NCBI GenBank assembly: GCA_905235595.1
Contig: CAJOMG010000011.1
Location: forward strand, 1 to 52,711
Length of the DNA: 52,711 nucleotides
Direction: 5' to 3'
Origin: an uncultured Desulfovibrio sp.
Lineage (GTDB): Bacteria > Desulfobacterota > Desulfovibrionia > Desulfovibrionales > Desulfovibrionaceae
Position numbers and translations under genes: made by a program. The notes beneath the pieces were generated by a model. The model was not told the DNA's origin, did no database searches, and saw only the letters and a program-made list of their open reading frames with translations. Numbering within the stretch: the stretch's first letter is position 1; each line of letters opens with the position of its first letter. Positions 18,067-28,009 of the stretch are shown here, in pieces.

Positions 18067-18094
18067 GGGCCGGAAAGCTACAGCTCTCCGGCCC
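18067..18094 (-). promoter_or_regulatory. Hairpin between dctP and dctQ
   Basis: A long stem (GGGCCGGA with TCCGGCCC, extended inside by AGCT/AGCT) lies 15 bp after dctP. It has no T run, so it looks like an RNA-stabilising or processing hairpin. Such hairpins favour binding-protein expression over the permeases, rather than acting as a full terminator. Confidence 0.65.
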
Positions 18095-18108
18095 ACGGTT
18101 AAATATGG

Positions 18109-19107
18109 TTACTTGTAGGCGTCGGCACTTTCCAGAATTTCCTTAGCGTTGGGCACTGTGTCGTAGAAGAGCTTCCAGGTGCGCTTTGCAGCCTCTTTGA
18201 GGTGATTGCGGAACGCTTCGTCAGGAGTGGTGATATGGCCATTGTTGGCAAGAATTGTCTGCCTGGCCTTTTCGTCTATCCCCTTCATCATTTCCCACAG
18301 GTCGTCAGCGGAGTGCTTGGCAGCCTCATCAAACCACTTCTTATCCTGCGCGGGCAGAGACTGGTAGAATTTTTCATTGATGTACAGGCAATGGATAACC
18401 AGAATGTGGCCGGAAAGTGTGATTTCAGGGGCTTTTTCATACATCTTGGTGCTGACAATATCGGCCAGCGGGCTATCGCCGCCGTCGATAACGCCCTGGT
18501 CAAGAGCGGTCATAACTTCTGCAAAAGGCATGGCCTGACCGCTAATGCCGCATTCTTTGGCAAAGGTCGTATACAGGGTAATGTTGGGAACGCGCATCTT
18601 CAGGCCCTTGAGGTCAGCAACGCTTTTCAAGGGCTTGCGGGTGTAGAAATGGCGGAATCCCAGAGGAAAAGCGTTCATGGTGCGCAGACCGGATTTTTCC
18701 GGGAAACCTTTGTTGATCAACTGGAATGTCTTGCCACCATTCATGGCGCGCTGGGCATGATCCAGGTTGTCAAACAACATGGGTGTTTCCAGCATGGCCA
18801 TGGCGGGATGAATGGCAGAAGTCTGTGTGCCCGTGGCGCACATCTGCAGAGCACCGCGACGTGTGTCGGCAATGTATTTGTCTTCCTTACCGGCCAAGCT
18901 GTTCGGGATAACCTGCACCTTGTACTTGCCATTGGAAAGCTGTTCAAGATATTCGCCAAACTTGTGCATGCCAATCGTTTCAGGTTCGCCTTCTGGTTTC
19001 ATGCCGGCGATCCTGATGGTGGTAGCGGCATCGGCCTTTGGTGCAAAGGTGAGCGCCATGCCACAGACCATACCCATGACGGCAAGCAGTGCAACGATTC
19101 GTTTCAT
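18109..19107 (-). CDS. dctP: TRAP transporter substrate-binding protein DctP
   Basis: This 332-aa periplasmic binding protein of the DctP family binds C4-dicarboxylates or related organic acids; the ligand is unknown. The start is the ATG at 19107, seven bases after GGGAGG; a longer frame from 19134 has no such site. The signal peptide (MKRIVALLAVMGMVCGM...) is cleaved after DA. Family features include the conserved arginine-bearing segment LKGLKMRVPN near residue 170, which usually binds the ligand carboxylate, and ALDQGVIDGGDSP near residue 205. It is the first gene of the TRAP operon. Confidence 0.94.
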   Translation of the reverse strand: MKRIVALLAVMGMVCGMALTFAPKADAATTIRIAGMKPEGEPETIGMHKFGEYLEQLSNGKYKVQVIPNSLAGKEDKYIADTRRGALQMCATGTQTSAIHPAMAMLETPMLFDNLDHAQRAMNGGKTFQLINKGFPEKSGLRTMNAFPLGFRHFYTRKPLKSVADLKGLKMRVPNITLYTTFAKECGISGQAMPFAEVMTALDQGVIDGGDSPLADIVSTKMYEKAPEITLSGHILVIHCLYINEKFYQSLPAQDKKWFDEAAKHSADDLWEMMKGIDEKARQTILANNGHITTPDEAFRNHLKEAAKRTWKLFYDTVPNAKEILESADAYK

Positions 19108-19379
19108 TCGTAAACCTCCCATAGTGGAAAACATTGAACTTCAACCGGGTTTCCTCCCGTTATAGCGTATGCTTACAGAAGGCCCGATTCTCCCGCATCA
19201 AGTCTGAAATGAGTTTACGTGACTTGCCAACCAAAATGCAACCGCATTTTTGAAAAAAATCTTTTCCCTTGAAGTTTTTTTGCATACCTCAAGCTCGCTA
19301 GGCACTCTTTACGGCTGTCTTTCTGGTTGGTATGCTTGTTGCCCACAGGTTTTCGTCTCATGAAATTGAGGAGTATACC

Positions 19380-20105
19380 ATGTCGTCCGCTTCCCAGAAA
19401 CCAAGTGAGAAGCCATATCTGTTCTTGCAATTTACAACGCTGCTCGCTGCCATGTTTCTGGTGCTTATGGCTATAGTGCTGGCCTATCTTGGTGGCGTTA
19501 TGGTGGGACGCGGGTATTGGCATGACCATCCTGAAATGCATGGGGAAACGGTGGTTCCGGAAGGGGGTGAAAGATCAGCAGCAAAAGATGAAACACCCGT
19601 TTCTGCAGAAGATGCATCAGCACAGAAAATATTGGCGCCTGAGGAATTGCGTTTTTCACGCGTACTGCGCAATGAAACGTCCGGCCCTGGTTTAGCCATG
19701 ACACCTGCGGCCCTTGAAAAGCCCGTTCAGGGGATGCCTGCGGCACAATCCTCCGCAGCAGCGCGCCGGACTGCAGCGCAGGATGACCACGGAGGGCAAG
19801 AAAGGGCTGCACCAGCGCAATCGTCCGCGGCATTGACAGATACTGTCAATGAAGTGCTTCCAGTTATGTATGATTATGTTTTTCAGATGGCTGCATTCAA
19901 AGACGAGGAAAGTGTAGATGCTGTGCGTCAACGGCTCGAAGGTCGGGGGTTACGCACTCGCATGCAGCGCTCTGGCAAGTTGTATGTAGTTCTTGTGTTC
20001 TTGCGTGGTGACGAGAGCCGTGCCACAGAAGTGCTTCGGGCTGCTGAAAGCCTTGGTCTTGGCAAGCCCATACAGCGTAGTCGCAAACAAGTGCTGCAGC
20101 CGTAA
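19380..20105 (+). CDS. Membrane-anchored SPOR-domain protein
   Basis: This 241-aa single-span protein probably binds denuded septal peptidoglycan. The start is ATG 19380, after TGAGGAG; the longer frame from 19332 lacks a site. A short cytoplasmic tail is followed by a helix at about residues 20-42. A low-complexity Ala/Glu/Gln/Pro linker of about 110 residues follows. The C-terminal SPOR domain runs from about 165 to 235 (YVFQMAAFKDEESVDAVRQR, LYVVLVFL). This layout is like FtsN or DamX, which fits a division role but does not prove one. The gene is divergent from dctP. Confidence 0.82.
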   Translation: MSSASQKPSEKPYLFLQFTTLLAAMFLVLMAIVLAYLGGVMVGRGYWHDHPEMHGETVVPEGGERSAAKDETPVSAEDASAQKILAPEELRFSRVLRNETSGPGLAMTPAALEKPVQGMPAAQSSAAARRTAAQDDHGGQERAAPAQSSAALTDTVNEVLPVMYDYVFQMAAFKDEESVDAVRQRLEGRGLRTRMQRSGKLYVVLVFLRGDESRATEVLRAAESLGLGKPIQRSRKQVLQP

Positions 20106-20143
20106 TGTCATGTGCCTATGTGCTTTTACTGCAGGAGGAAAAC

Positions 20144-20176
20144 ATGTTCGTTTTTAGCCCTATCTTGATTTTTTGA
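20144..20176 (+). CDS. Possible leader peptide MFVFSPILIF upstream of carB
   Basis: An ATG five bases after a perfect AGGAGG opens a ten-codon frame (MFVFSPILIF, stop TGA). It lies 87 bp before carB. Three of the ten residues are Phe and five are aliphatic. The left arm of a ten-base-pair inverted repeat lies inside it. It may be a regulatory leader peptide or chance. Confidence 0.4.
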   Translation: MFVFSPILIF

Positions 20177-20193
20177 CCTGTATGGGCTAAAAA
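20151..20193 (+). promoter_or_regulatory. Inverted repeat overlapping carB leader frame
   Basis: TTTTTAGCCC (20151-20160) pairs perfectly with GGGCTAAAAA (20184-20193) across a 23-base loop. There is no T run after it, so it is not an intrinsic terminator. A ribosome on the leader frame would cover its left arm. It could be an RNA switch or a DNA operator. Confidence 0.5.
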
Positions 20194-20263
20194 TAGATGT
20201 TTTATGTAATATAGTCTGTTATTCGTTCGTTTTTCTAGTATTCTTAATCTGCAGGAATGAATA

Positions 20264-23200
20264 ATGCCCAACCGTACGGATTTGCATAAGATTCTTGTCA
20301 TCGGCGCGGGCCCCATTGTCATCGGTCAGGGATGCGAGTTTGATTACTCTGGCTCCCAGGCAGTGAAAGCCCTCAAGGAAGAAGGCTACGAGGTCGTGTT
20401 GATTAATTCGAACCCGGCCACAATAATGACAGACCCGCATATGGCTGATGCAACCTATGTGGAACCCATAGAGCATGAGACGTTGGCGGCCATTATTCGC
20501 AAGGAACGGCCAGATGCCCTGTTGCCTACGCTTGGTGGACAAACGGCCTTGAACGCCGCCCTTGGCCTTGCCAAGAGCGGCGTTTTGTCAGAATGCGGGG
20601 TAGAACTTATTGGTGCGCGTGCTGAAGTTATTGAGAAAGCAGAAAGTCGTGAGCTCTTTCGTGCGGCTATGGAGCACATTGGATTAAAGGTGCCTGCCAG
20701 TGGCATTGCGCACAACATGGATGATGTACACCGTTTGGGCAATATACTGCCTTTCCCCCTGATTGTACGGCCAGCTTTCACTCTGGGTGGGACCGGGGGA
20801 GGTGTGGCCTACAACCTTGCCGATCTGGAGGCTGTGGCTGCCGAAGGCCTAGCGGCCAGCCCTGCGTCCGAAGTGATGATAGAGCAGAGTGTGCTGGGGT
20901 GGAAGGAAATTGAAATGGAAGTGATGCGCGATATGAAGGATAATTGCGTCATCGTATGTTCCATTGAAAATCTTGATCCTATGGGGGTGCATACCGGGGA
21001 TTCCATCACCGTGGCCCCGGTACAGACCATTACAGATGATGAATACCAGAAGTTGCGTGACGCCTCCATTGCCATTATGCGTGAAATCGGTGTGGAGACA
21101 GGCGGCAGCAATGTGCAGTTTGGAATCAATCCCGCCAATGGCGACATCGTTGTTATTGAGATGAATCCACGGGTATCGCGTTCTTCGGCGCTGGCTTCAA
21201 AGGCGACGGGTTTCCCCATTGCCAAGATAGCTGCCAAGCTGGCTGTAGGATATACTCTGGATGAGCTGCGCAATGACATTACCCGGGAAACCGCAGCCAG
21301 TTTTGAGCCTGTGATAGACTACTGTGTAGTCAAGATTCCCCGTTTTACCTTTGAAAAATTTCCTGGTGCCAAGGATGAGCTGACCACCTCCATGAAAAGT
21401 GTGGGGGAAGCCATGAGCATTGGGAGAACATTTAAGGAGGCTCTGCAGAAGGGTCTGCGTTCCATGGAAATTGGCGCAACGGGGCTTGGTTCAGCTTTTC
21501 GCGAGGAGCTGCCTGAACGGGAGAGTATTCTTGAAGCCCTGCATCGCCCCAATTCGCGTCGTATCTTCATGCTGCGCCAGGCTGTGCTCGCCGGTATCAG
21601 TGAAGAAGATATTTTTGCTGCTTCAGGCATCGATCCCTGGTTTATCCGACAGATACAGGATATTGTCTGCATGGAACGCCGGATAAGCGATTTCGGTCTG
21701 GCCAATGATATGACGGCCGCTAATCCAGAACTGGCTGAGGTGCTGCGCGATGCCAAGGAATACGGTTTTTCCGACCGCCAGCTGGCCAGTATGTGGAAAA
21801 GGCCGGAGGAGGATATTCGCCGCCTGCGCAAGGAAACAGGCATATTGCCCACATATTATCTTGTAGATACCTGTGCAGCTGAGTTTGAGGCGTATACCCC
21901 GTATTTTTATTCTACATATGAGCATGGTGATGAACTCAGGGTTGAAGATCGCCGCAAGGTAGTCATTCTTGGCGGCGGACCTAACCGTATCGGCCAGGGC
22001 ATTGAGTTTGACTACTGTTGCTGCCATGCCTCTTTTGCTTTGAGGGAAGCGGGGATAATGGCCATCATGGTCAATTCCAATCCAGAAACTGTTTCCACAG
22101 ATTATGACACTTCAGATCGCCTCTATTTTGAACCGTTAACCTTTGAAGATGTCATGAACATTGTGGAAAAAGAGCATCCCGAAGGTGTGATTGTACAGTT
22201 TGGCGGACAGACACCGTTAAACCTGGCAGTGCCCCTCATGCGTGCTGGGGTACCCATTCTTGGCACAAGCCCGGATGCCATAGATCGTGCTGAAGACCGT
22301 GAGCGTTTTCAGGCTCTTATTGAAAAATTGGGTTTGCTGCAGCCCTCCAATGGTACGGCCATGAGCTTGGAAGATGCCCTCGCAGTGGCCGAACGCATCA
22401 CATATCCGGTGGTGGTGCGCCCCAGTTATGTACTGGGCGGCCGGGCCATGGCCGTTGTCTATGACGCAACGGAGTTAATGGAATATTTTCGTGCGCAAGT
22501 GCCGCAGAAACCGGAGCATCCCATCCTCATAGACAAGTTTCTTGAGCATGCTGTGGAAGTGGATGTCGACGTGCTGTCGGATGGCAGTGATGTATATGTG
22601 GCCGGTATCATGGAACATATTGAAGAGGCGGGCATCCACTCCGGGGATTCGGCCTGTGTATTGCCCCCATATTCGCTTTCTTACGATCATGTTGCCCTCA
22701 TTGCCGCGCAGGCTGAGGCCCTGGCACGCGAACTCAGAGTGGTGGGACTGATGAATATCCAGTTCGCCATCAAGGGCGACGATGTTTACATACTGGAAGT
22801 AAACCCACGCGCGTCACGCACAGTACCTTTTGTTTCCAAAGCTACTGGAGTGCCCCTGGCGCACATGGCTACACAGATCATGCTTGGTAAGACTCTTGAA
22901 GAACTGGATCCCTGGAGCATGCACAAGGGCGGCTTTACTTGTGTGAAGGAGGCTGTCATGCCCTTCCGCCGCTTCCCCGGGGTTGATGTCATACTGGGCC
23001 CGGAGATGCATTCCACAGGCGAGGTCATGGGCATGGGGCCAGACTTCGGGACAGCTTTTCTCAAGAGTCAGCTTGGTGCAGGGCAGGTGCCGCCGCAGGG
23101 GGGCAAGTTGTTTCTTTCAGTCAATGACCGGGATAAACCATATTTACCGGAAGTGGCAAGAATGTTTGCCGATCTGGGTTTTCATCTCTTGGCAACGCGT

Positions 23201-23506
23201 GGCACTGCCGCAGTGCTTAAGCAAAACGGTATCACTGTTGAAGAGGTTCGCAAGGCATGGGAGGGGCGGCCCAATATTGTGGATCTTCTCATCAACCACG
23301 AGGTTGCGCTGGTTATCAATACGCCCTCTGGCAAGCATTCCGCCAAGGACTCCAGGGCTATCCGTCACGCGGCTCTGATGTACAAGGTGCCGTACTGCAC
23401 AACCCTTGCGGCTGCCCGTGCCACGGCCACTGCCATCGGCTCGCGACGGGAAGAAACGCATGTGGAGAGTCTGCAGGAATATTACGCACGAGAGTCACGG
23501 GGATAA
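20264..23506 (+). CDS. carB: Carbamoyl-phosphate synthase large subunit
   Basis: This 1080-aa enzyme makes carbamoyl phosphate from bicarbonate, ammonia (delivered by CarA) and two ATP, feeding pyrimidine and arginine synthesis. It shows two homologous halves. Each begins with a [23 protein letters not shown] nucleotide loop (near residue 11, and [17 protein letters not shown] near 570). Each has an ATP-grasp domain ending in an NPR motif ([26 protein letters not shown]). An allosteric methylglyoxal-synthase-like domain closes the protein (from about 940). It is full length. Unusually, carB precedes carA, and the pair is separated by four bases. Confidence 0.97.
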   Translation: MPNRTDLHKILVIGAGPIVIGQGCEFDYSGSQAVKALKEEGYEVVLINSNPATIMTDPHMADATYVEPIEHETLAAIIRKERPDALLPTLGGQTALNAALGLAKSGVLSECGVELIGARAEVIEKAESRELFRAAMEHIGLKVPASGIAHNMDDVHRLGNILPFPLIVRPAFTLGGTGGGVAYNLADLEAVAAEGLAASPASEVMIEQSVLGWKEIEMEVMRDMKDNCVIVCSIENLDPMGVHTGDSITVAPVQTITDDEYQKLRDASIAIMREIGVETGGSNVQFGINPANGDIVVIEMNPRVSRSSALASKATGFPIAKIAAKLAVGYTLDELRNDITRETAASFEPVIDYCVVKIPRFTFEKFPGAKDELTTSMKSVGEAMSIGRTFKEALQKGLRSMEIGATGLGSAFREELPERESILEALHRPNSRRIFMLRQAVLAGISEEDIFAASGIDPWFIRQIQDIVCMERRISDFGLANDMTAANPELAEVLRDAKEYGFSDRQLASMWKRPEEDIRRLRKETGILPTYYLVDTCAAEFEAYTPYFYSTYEHGDELRVEDRRKVVILGGGPNRIGQGIEFDYCCCHASFALREAGIMAIMVNSNPETVSTDYDTSDRLYFEPLTFEDVMNIVEKEHPEGVIVQFGGQTPLNLAVPLMRAGVPILGTSPDAIDRAEDRERFQALIEKLGLLQPSNGTAMSLEDALAVAERITYPVVVRPSYVLGGRAMAVVYDATELMEYFRAQVPQKPEHPILIDKFLEHAVEVDVDVLSDGSDVYVAGIMEHIEEAGIHSGDSACVLPPYSLSYDHVALIAAQAEALARELRVVGLMNIQFAIKGDDVYILEVNPRASRTVPFVSKATGVPLAHMATQIMLGKTLEELDPWSMHKGGFTCVKEAVMPFRRFPGVDVILGPEMHSTGEVMGMGPDFGTAFLKSQLGAGQVPPQGGKLFLSVNDRDKPYLPEVARMFADLGFHLLATRGTAAVLKQNGITVEEVRKAWEGRPNIVDLLINHEVALVINTPSGKHSAKDSRAIRHAALMYKVPYCTTLAAARATATAIGSRREETHVESLQEYYARESRG

Positions 23507-23510
23507 GGCT

Positions 23511-24638
23511 ATGAAAGCATTGCTGGTGCTGGAAGACGGATTTGCTCTGGAAGGTCGCTCCTTCACGGGAGAGTTTGAAACGGGTGGAGAAGTGATTTTC
23601 ACTACGGGCATGACCGGCTATCAGGAAGTGCTGACCGATCCGTCATATTATGGGCAAATGGTTTGCATGACCTACCCGCTTGTGGGCAATTACGGCGTAT
23701 GCCCCAAGGATATGGAATCTGCTCGCGTGCATTGCAGTGCCTTTCTTGTCAAAGAGTGCTGCAAGCAACCTTCCAATTGGCAATCAACCATGCCATTGCC
23801 ACGTTTTTTACATAAATTTGGAACCCCGGGCATAGAAAGACTTGATACACGCGCTCTTACACGGCATTTGCGTTATCACGGGGCCATGCGCGGAATGATT
23901 TCCACGAAGGAGCTTAATCCGCAGGCATTACAGCAAAAAGTACTTGAACAGCCTACCATGAAGGGTCGTAATCTTGTGCCCTTTGTGGCGGCAAAAAGTC
24001 CCTATGCCTGGCGTGATAACCATCCGCAGGAAGTGCAGCTTGATGCAGATGGACGCTATGCCTGGCTGGGATCTGGCTTCCCTCTTTTGGTCTACGACTT
24101 TGGCATAAAATGGAATATTTTGCGCTGTCTGTGCGAAGCTGGATTTGAGCCCTTGGCCGTACCGCCTACATTCACTGCGCAACAGGCTAAAGTCAGCGGT
24201 GCCAAGGGAGTATTTCTTTCCAATGGTCCTGGAGATCCGGCCACACTGACGGCTGAGATTGCGATTGTGCGAGAGCTTGTGACCATGTTTCCGGTTACAG
24301 GTATTTGCCTTGGGCATCAACTGATCGGGCATGCCCTTGGGGGAACGACAGACAAGCTCAAATTCGGGCATCACGGCTGCAACCATCCTGTGAAGGATCT
24401 TACTACGGGACGCATTGAAATTTCTTCACAAAACCATGGTTTTCATGTGGTGATTGACGGCGTGCATGATGTGGAGCCCACGCATATCAATCTCAACGAC
24501 GGCACTTTGGAAGGGCTGTGCCACAAGACGCTGCCAGTCATGAGTGTACAGTATCACCCAGAGGCTGCCGCAGGCCCGCACGACGGACGGTATTTGTTCA
24601 CACGCTTCCGCAGGCTGATGCGTGAGGCAACAGCATGA
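23511..24638 (+). CDS. carA: Carbamoyl-phosphate synthase small (glutaminase) subunit
   Basis: This 375-aa subunit hydrolyses glutamine and channels ammonia to CarB. The start is ATG 23511, four bases after the carB stop. A longer in-frame extension from 23406 lies within carB and is ignored. The N-terminal domain begins with [17 protein letters not shown]. The class I amidotransferase domain has the FLSNGPGDP oxyanion region, the nucleophile Cys in [14 protein letters not shown] context (VTGICLGHQ) and the His/Glu of [10 protein letters not shown]. All catalytic residues are present. Order carB-carA is reversed from the enteric carA-carB. Confidence 0.96.
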   Translation: MKALLVLEDGFALEGRSFTGEFETGGEVIFTTGMTGYQEVLTDPSYYGQMVCMTYPLVGNYGVCPKDMESARVHCSAFLVKECCKQPSNWQSTMPLPRFLHKFGTPGIERLDTRALTRHLRYHGAMRGMISTKELNPQALQQKVLEQPTMKGRNLVPFVAAKSPYAWRDNHPQEVQLDADGRYAWLGSGFPLLVYDFGIKWNILRCLCEAGFEPLAVPPTFTAQQAKVSGAKGVFLSNGPGDPATLTAEIAIVRELVTMFPVTGICLGHQLIGHALGGTTDKLKFGHHGCNHPVKDLTTGRIEISSQNHGFHVVIDGVHDVEPTHINLNDGTLEGLCHKTLPVMSVQYHPEAAAGPHDGRYLFTRFRRLMREATA

Positions 24639-24738
24639 TGGTTTGGGCAAGCACGGGTGGTATGTTTTTATATACTTTGGAAACAAAGGTGAAACATCTT
24701 TGTCATATGTGTACCAACACTATAAAAGGAGTGAAAAC

Positions 24739-25170
24739 GTGAAAAATTTTTTTCTTGGCTTAGTACTGTGCTGCGCATGTATTCTTGTATGCACACCTGC
24801 GAGTGCTGTGGAAAAATCGCACGTGGGTGCGCCCTCGAACCCTGTTGACCAGTTCACAGGTGTGTTATGGCAACACTCTACGGAGGCTGAAAAATTAGCC
24901 TTTTTGTTTGGTGTTGAAAGCGCCATTACCATTGAGCATTTTGTCAATGCAGAAATAACACAACAAGCTGTCAAGGAGGGGAAAAAGCCTGTCTATACGC
25001 TTTCGCCCTTTGAAAAAGGCTGGATGCAGGCATTCAAGGATGTGCATCGCAAAGAACTCGCAAGGCAGGTTGATGCCTGGTATGCTGCACATCCCGACCA
25101 GCTGAAGCGGCCTGTGATGGCCGTCATCTGGTATGAAGTCATTGTTCCTTGTCACCATGTGAAGAAATAG
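24739..25170 (+). CDS. Small exported protein of unknown function
   Basis: This is a 143-aa protein with a clear signal peptide (VKNFFLGLVLCCACILV..., cleavage after ASA). The GTG start follows an AAAGGAG site; the in-frame ATG at 24622 overlaps carA and has none. The mature part of about 120 residues is helical and charged, with a conserved-looking core (FLFGVESAITIEHFV). It has a single late Cys in VIVPCHHV. I do not recognise the family. It precedes a lipoprotein gene by 25 bp, so the two envelope proteins are probably co-expressed. Confidence 0.7.
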   Translation: MKNFFLGLVLCCACILVCTPASAVEKSHVGAPSNPVDQFTGVLWQHSTEAEKLAFLFGVESAITIEHFVNAEITQQAVKEGKKPVYTLSPFEKGWMQAFKDVHRKELARQVDAWYAAHPDQLKRPVMAVIWYEVIVPCHHVKK

Positions 25171-25195
25171 CCCCCTATGGTCAGGAGATACTATT

Positions 25196-25432
25196 ATGAA
25201 AAAGATATTGATTGTTGGCCTGTTGGTCACCCTGTGTGCCGGTGGAACCCTAGGCTGTACTAATATGAGCAGAACGCAGCAGGGCATTGCAAGCGGGGCT
25301 GCCCTTGGCGCGTTGGGTGGCGCGGGCATAGCAGCTATCGCAGGTGGATATGCGGGCTGGGGAGCTCTAACTGGTGCCGCAGTCGGTGCTCTTGCTGGTG
25401 GTATTGTTGGGCATAGTCAGGAAAGACGTTAA
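25196..25432 (+). CDS. Glycine-zipper small lipoprotein
   Basis: This 78-aa envelope protein starts with a lipoprotein-type signal (MKKILIVGLLVTLCAGG ending TLGC; the Cys near residue 21 is the likely lipid attachment, though Leu sits at -2 rather than -3). The mature part is a run of GxxxG/GxxxA repeats (GAALGALGGAGIAAIAGGYA, ALTGAAVGALAGGIVG), typical of glycine-zipper domains that pack in membranes. A good ribosome binding site (AGGAG) precedes the ATG. Its specific role is unknown. Confidence 0.75.
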   Translation: MKKILIVGLLVTLCAGGTLGCTNMSRTQQGIASGAALGALGGAGIAAIAGGYAGWGALTGAAVGALAGGIVGHSQERR

Positions 25433-25466
25433 ACGAACCATCCTGAGGATATACCCGCTTTATCCA

Positions 25467-25510
25467 ACAGGTCCCAGGTCACATTTGTGGTAACCGGGGA
25501 CCTGTCGTTG
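25467..25510. terminator. Hairpin terminator between convergent genes
   Basis: ACAGGTCCC pairs perfectly with GGGACCTGT, with an inner GGTCACA/TGTGGTAACC extension. A T/G-rich tail (CGTTGTTGTATTG) follows on the plus strand. It separates the lipoprotein gene from the HD-GYP gene on the opposite strand and may serve both. Confidence 0.65.
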
Positions 25511-25546
25511 TTGTATTGAGACGAATGTTTCCACGCAGGAGTAAAC

Positions 25547-26587
25547 CTACTCCGCTTCCTTTATGTCGACAATGGCATCCATATCCACCATCTCTCCAAA
25601 ATTACCTGCAGCGAATACACCCAGCAGGGCGCTTGTCATTTCATGGTCATAGCGCTGGTGATCACCTACAAGTTCCTTGGCCGCAGCCACAATGTCCTTG
25701 CCTTTGCGCCAAGGTCGTTCGCAGATCATGGCTGAATACGAATCTGCCACGGCCGTTAAACGTCCCATTCGGGTAATCTGGCGATCCTTGGAATGCTGTG
25801 GATACCCTGAACCGTCAAGTCGTTCATGGTGTTGGAAGCAGGCATGCACCAGCTCGTCAAAACTCACATCCGTTTTCTGCATCATTTTTGCGCCCAGCAG
25901 GGGATGAGGGATGATCTTTTCTTTTTCCTCCTGCTTTAGCGGCCCCGCCTTTTTAAGCAAAAATGGCGGCACCTTACTCATACCTATATCATGTAGCAGA
26001 AGCGCCAGAGACACTCTGTCGAGATCCTTGCGACGGAATTCCGGCGTGATATGTGTCCAGATGCGCAGTCCGGTTATCATGGTGTTTACGGCATGACGCG
26101 CCTGCTCATCCTTGCGGAAGAGACGGCGCATGAAGGTATTGATACGGTGTTTATCCCCCCAAAGGTATTCCGTCACAACCATCACGTCCTTGTACAGGGG
26201 TTCAAACATGGCTTTGACGGGTTGTGTATAAAACTCGCGCATACGCAATAGCAGTGCACGAATGCAGATGTCAGCGATTTCGGCATCTGTGAGATGGTCG
26301 TCTTGCAGAACCAGATCCAGCTGCTTGACAATATGCCGTGAATAAATGTGGTGGTCCGAACGCGCAACAAAAAGATTGCCTTCTGCGCAGAGGTTTGCCA
26401 CCTCCTCCACTTGCTCATTGCTTAAACGCTGACCCTTGCGGCAATAGGGGGCCAGCACGGCAATATCCTCACGGAAGGAGAAGAGATCCACTGGAGGGTG
26501 GTATTTGGGAAAGCTCGACAGAATTTCAGTACTGATTTGGTAATACTGCTCGTCGATATTCTGGTTGTTGGGTCGCTGTTGAGGCAT
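25547..26587 (-). CDS. HD-GYP domain protein (probable cyclic-di-GMP phosphodiesterase)
   Basis: This is a 346-aa cytoplasmic protein. The C-terminal HD-GYP domain carries the metal-binding set: H165, H199-D200 (HDIG), H228, H253-H254-E255 and the GYP triplet at 261-263, then D282. These predict phosphodiesterase activity on cyclic di-GMP. The first ~150 residues have no domain I recognise and no receiver. The normal HDIGK is HDIGMSK here, shifting the lysine by two. The gene starts three bases after the pyruvate kinase stop, so it is almost certainly co-transcribed with it and perhaps translationally coupled. Its own ribosome binding site is weak. Confidence 0.85.
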   Translation of the reverse strand: MPQQRPNNQNIDEQYYQISTEILSSFPKYHPPVDLFSFREDIAVLAPYCRKGQRLSNEQVEEVANLCAEGNLFVARSDHHIYSRHIVKQLDLVLQDDHLTDAEIADICIRALLLRMREFYTQPVKAMFEPLYKDVMVVTEYLWGDKHRINTFMRRLFRKDEQARHAVNTMITGLRIWTHITPEFRRKDLDRVSLALLLHDIGMSKVPPFLLKKAGPLKQEEKEKIIPHPLLGAKMMQKTDVSFDELVHACFQHHERLDGSGYPQHSKDRQITRMGRLTAVADSYSAMICERPWRKGKDIVAAAKELVGDHQRYDHEMTSALLGVFAAGNFGEMVDMDAIVDIKEAE

Positions 26588-26590
26588 GAG

Positions 26591-28009
26591 CTATTTCCAG
26601 TAAATCTTGACGAGGTTAGTGCCGCGAGGAGCAGAGGAATCTGCTCGTACCTGCCCGGCAGTAATCACAGCACATTCTCCAGGTGCAAAAGCAGACGAGT
26701 TGTGGATAAAGTTCTCTGCCCGGATAAGGTGGCTTTCTTCCACATCTGGCTCATTGACAAAGATCGGGGACACTCCCCAGACAAAATTCATGGCACGCAT
26801 GGCCACGGGATCAGGCGTAAGGGCGTAGATATCCTGAGGAGGGCGCCTGGCAGAGACCTGCCGGGCTGCTGCGCCAGAAAGGCTGTGTGAAACAATAGCC
26901 TTGGCTCCGGCCTTATCAGCCAACAGGCAGGCAGAATAGGCCAGGAATTCTGGAATACCCTTGTCTCCATCCGGCGCTTTCAGCTTGCGGTTTTGCAGAA
27001 GCAGGCGTTCAGCTTCGTCTGTAATGCGGCGCATGTAGCGTACCGTTTCTACAGGGAAATTGCCCATGGCAGTTTCTTCTGAAAGCATTACACAATCCGC
27101 GCCATCCAGCACGGCATTGGCCACATCAGTGGTTTCTGCGCGAGTGGGAGCGGGGCTGTTTACCATGGAGAGCAGCATCTGCGTGGCGACAATGACCGGC
27201 TTGGAAATAGCGTTGCAGGCGCTGATGATGCGTTTTTGCAGGGCGGGCAGCAGGGGTAGGGGACATTCAACCCCAAGATCGCCACGGGCAACCATGACCA
27301 CATCGGTTTCCTGAAGAATGGCATCAAGATTATCAACGGCACTCTGCCGTTCCAGCTTGACCACTACAGGAATATTGCGTCCTGATTGGGCGATCAGCTG
27401 TTTTGCGTCACGCACATCGTCAGCCGTCTGGACATAGGAAATAGCCACGGCGTCCACACCCAGTTGCAGCCCGTCAGCAAGGTCTTTTTTGTCTTTTTCT
27501 GTCAGAGCGCGCACTCGTGTGGCTTTGCCCGGCAGGGCTAAGCCCTTGCGTGAAGTGACAATACCTGCATTGTTGGCCACAAGTACCACGAGACCGTCTT
27601 CCCGGCGCTCGCCAACAATGAACTGCAGCCCGCCGTCGGCCAATACCATGCGGTCATCAGGCTCAAGACTTTCCAGAATGATGGCATGGTCAAAGGGAAG
27701 ATAGGGAGCCTCATTGGTGTATTTGTCCGTGGGGCCAAGCAAAAGCCGCATGCCTTTTTCTACAGTGATGCTGCCATCACGCAAAACCCCAAGACGGATT
27801 TTCGGACCAGAAAGGTCCTGCATGATGGTGATGGGGCGACCGAGCTCCTGCTCAATTTCGCGGATATTTTTGATGATATTGACAAAATCAGCAGCGGAGC
27901 CATGGGAGAAATTAAGCCGGAAAACACTCACTCCTGCTTCGGCCAGCGCATATAGCTTTTCTTTGCTGTTGGAAGCGGGGCCAATCGTTGCAACAATTTT
28001 TGTTCTCAT
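26591..28009 (-). CDS. pyk: Pyruvate kinase
   Basis: This 472-aa glycolytic enzyme transfers phosphate from phosphoenolpyruvate to ADP. The TIM-barrel motifs are all present: RTKIVATIGPAS at the N-terminus, FRLNFSHG, metal-binding MVARGDLGVE (near residue 245), and the signature around VIVATQMLLSM and PTRAETTDVANAV. The next segment reads MLSEETAMG where most enzymes have SGETA, a mild variant. The C-terminal domain is of normal length. A GGATC site precedes the ATG. It faces away from the dcw cluster, and the 308-bp gap holds both promoters. Confidence 0.95.
   Translation of the reverse strand: MRTKIVATIGPASNSKEKLYALAEAGVSVFRLNFSHGSAADFVNIIKNIREIEQELGRPITIMQDLSGPKIRLGVLRDGSITVEKGMRLLLGPTDKYTNEAPYLPFDHAIILESLEPDDRMVLADGGLQFIVGERREDGLVVLVANNAGIVTSRKGLALPGKATRVRALTEKDKKDLADGLQLGVDAVAISYVQTADDVRDAKQLIAQSGRNIPVVVKLERQSAVDNLDAILQETDVVMVARGDLGVECPLPLLPALQKRIISACNAISKPVIVATQMLLSMVNSPAPTRAETTDVANAVLDGADCVMLSEETAMGNFPVETVRYMRRITDEAERLLLQNRKLKAPDGDKGIPEFLAYSACLLADKAGAKAIVSHSLSGAAARQVSARRPPQDIYALTPDPVAMRAMNFVWGVSPIFVNEPDVEESHLIRAENFIHNSSAFAPGECAVITAGQVRADSSAPRGTNLVKIYWK

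Noticed and set aside
18202-19113. 303-aa open frame antisense to dctP
   Set aside because: It is the mirror of a well supported gene and has no recognisable domain; a codon-bias shadow.
24694-24725. TTGTCA and TATAAA before the small exported protein gene at 24739
   Set aside because: The spacing is only 15 bp and the -10 would lie so close to the start that the ribosome binding site would not be transcribed.
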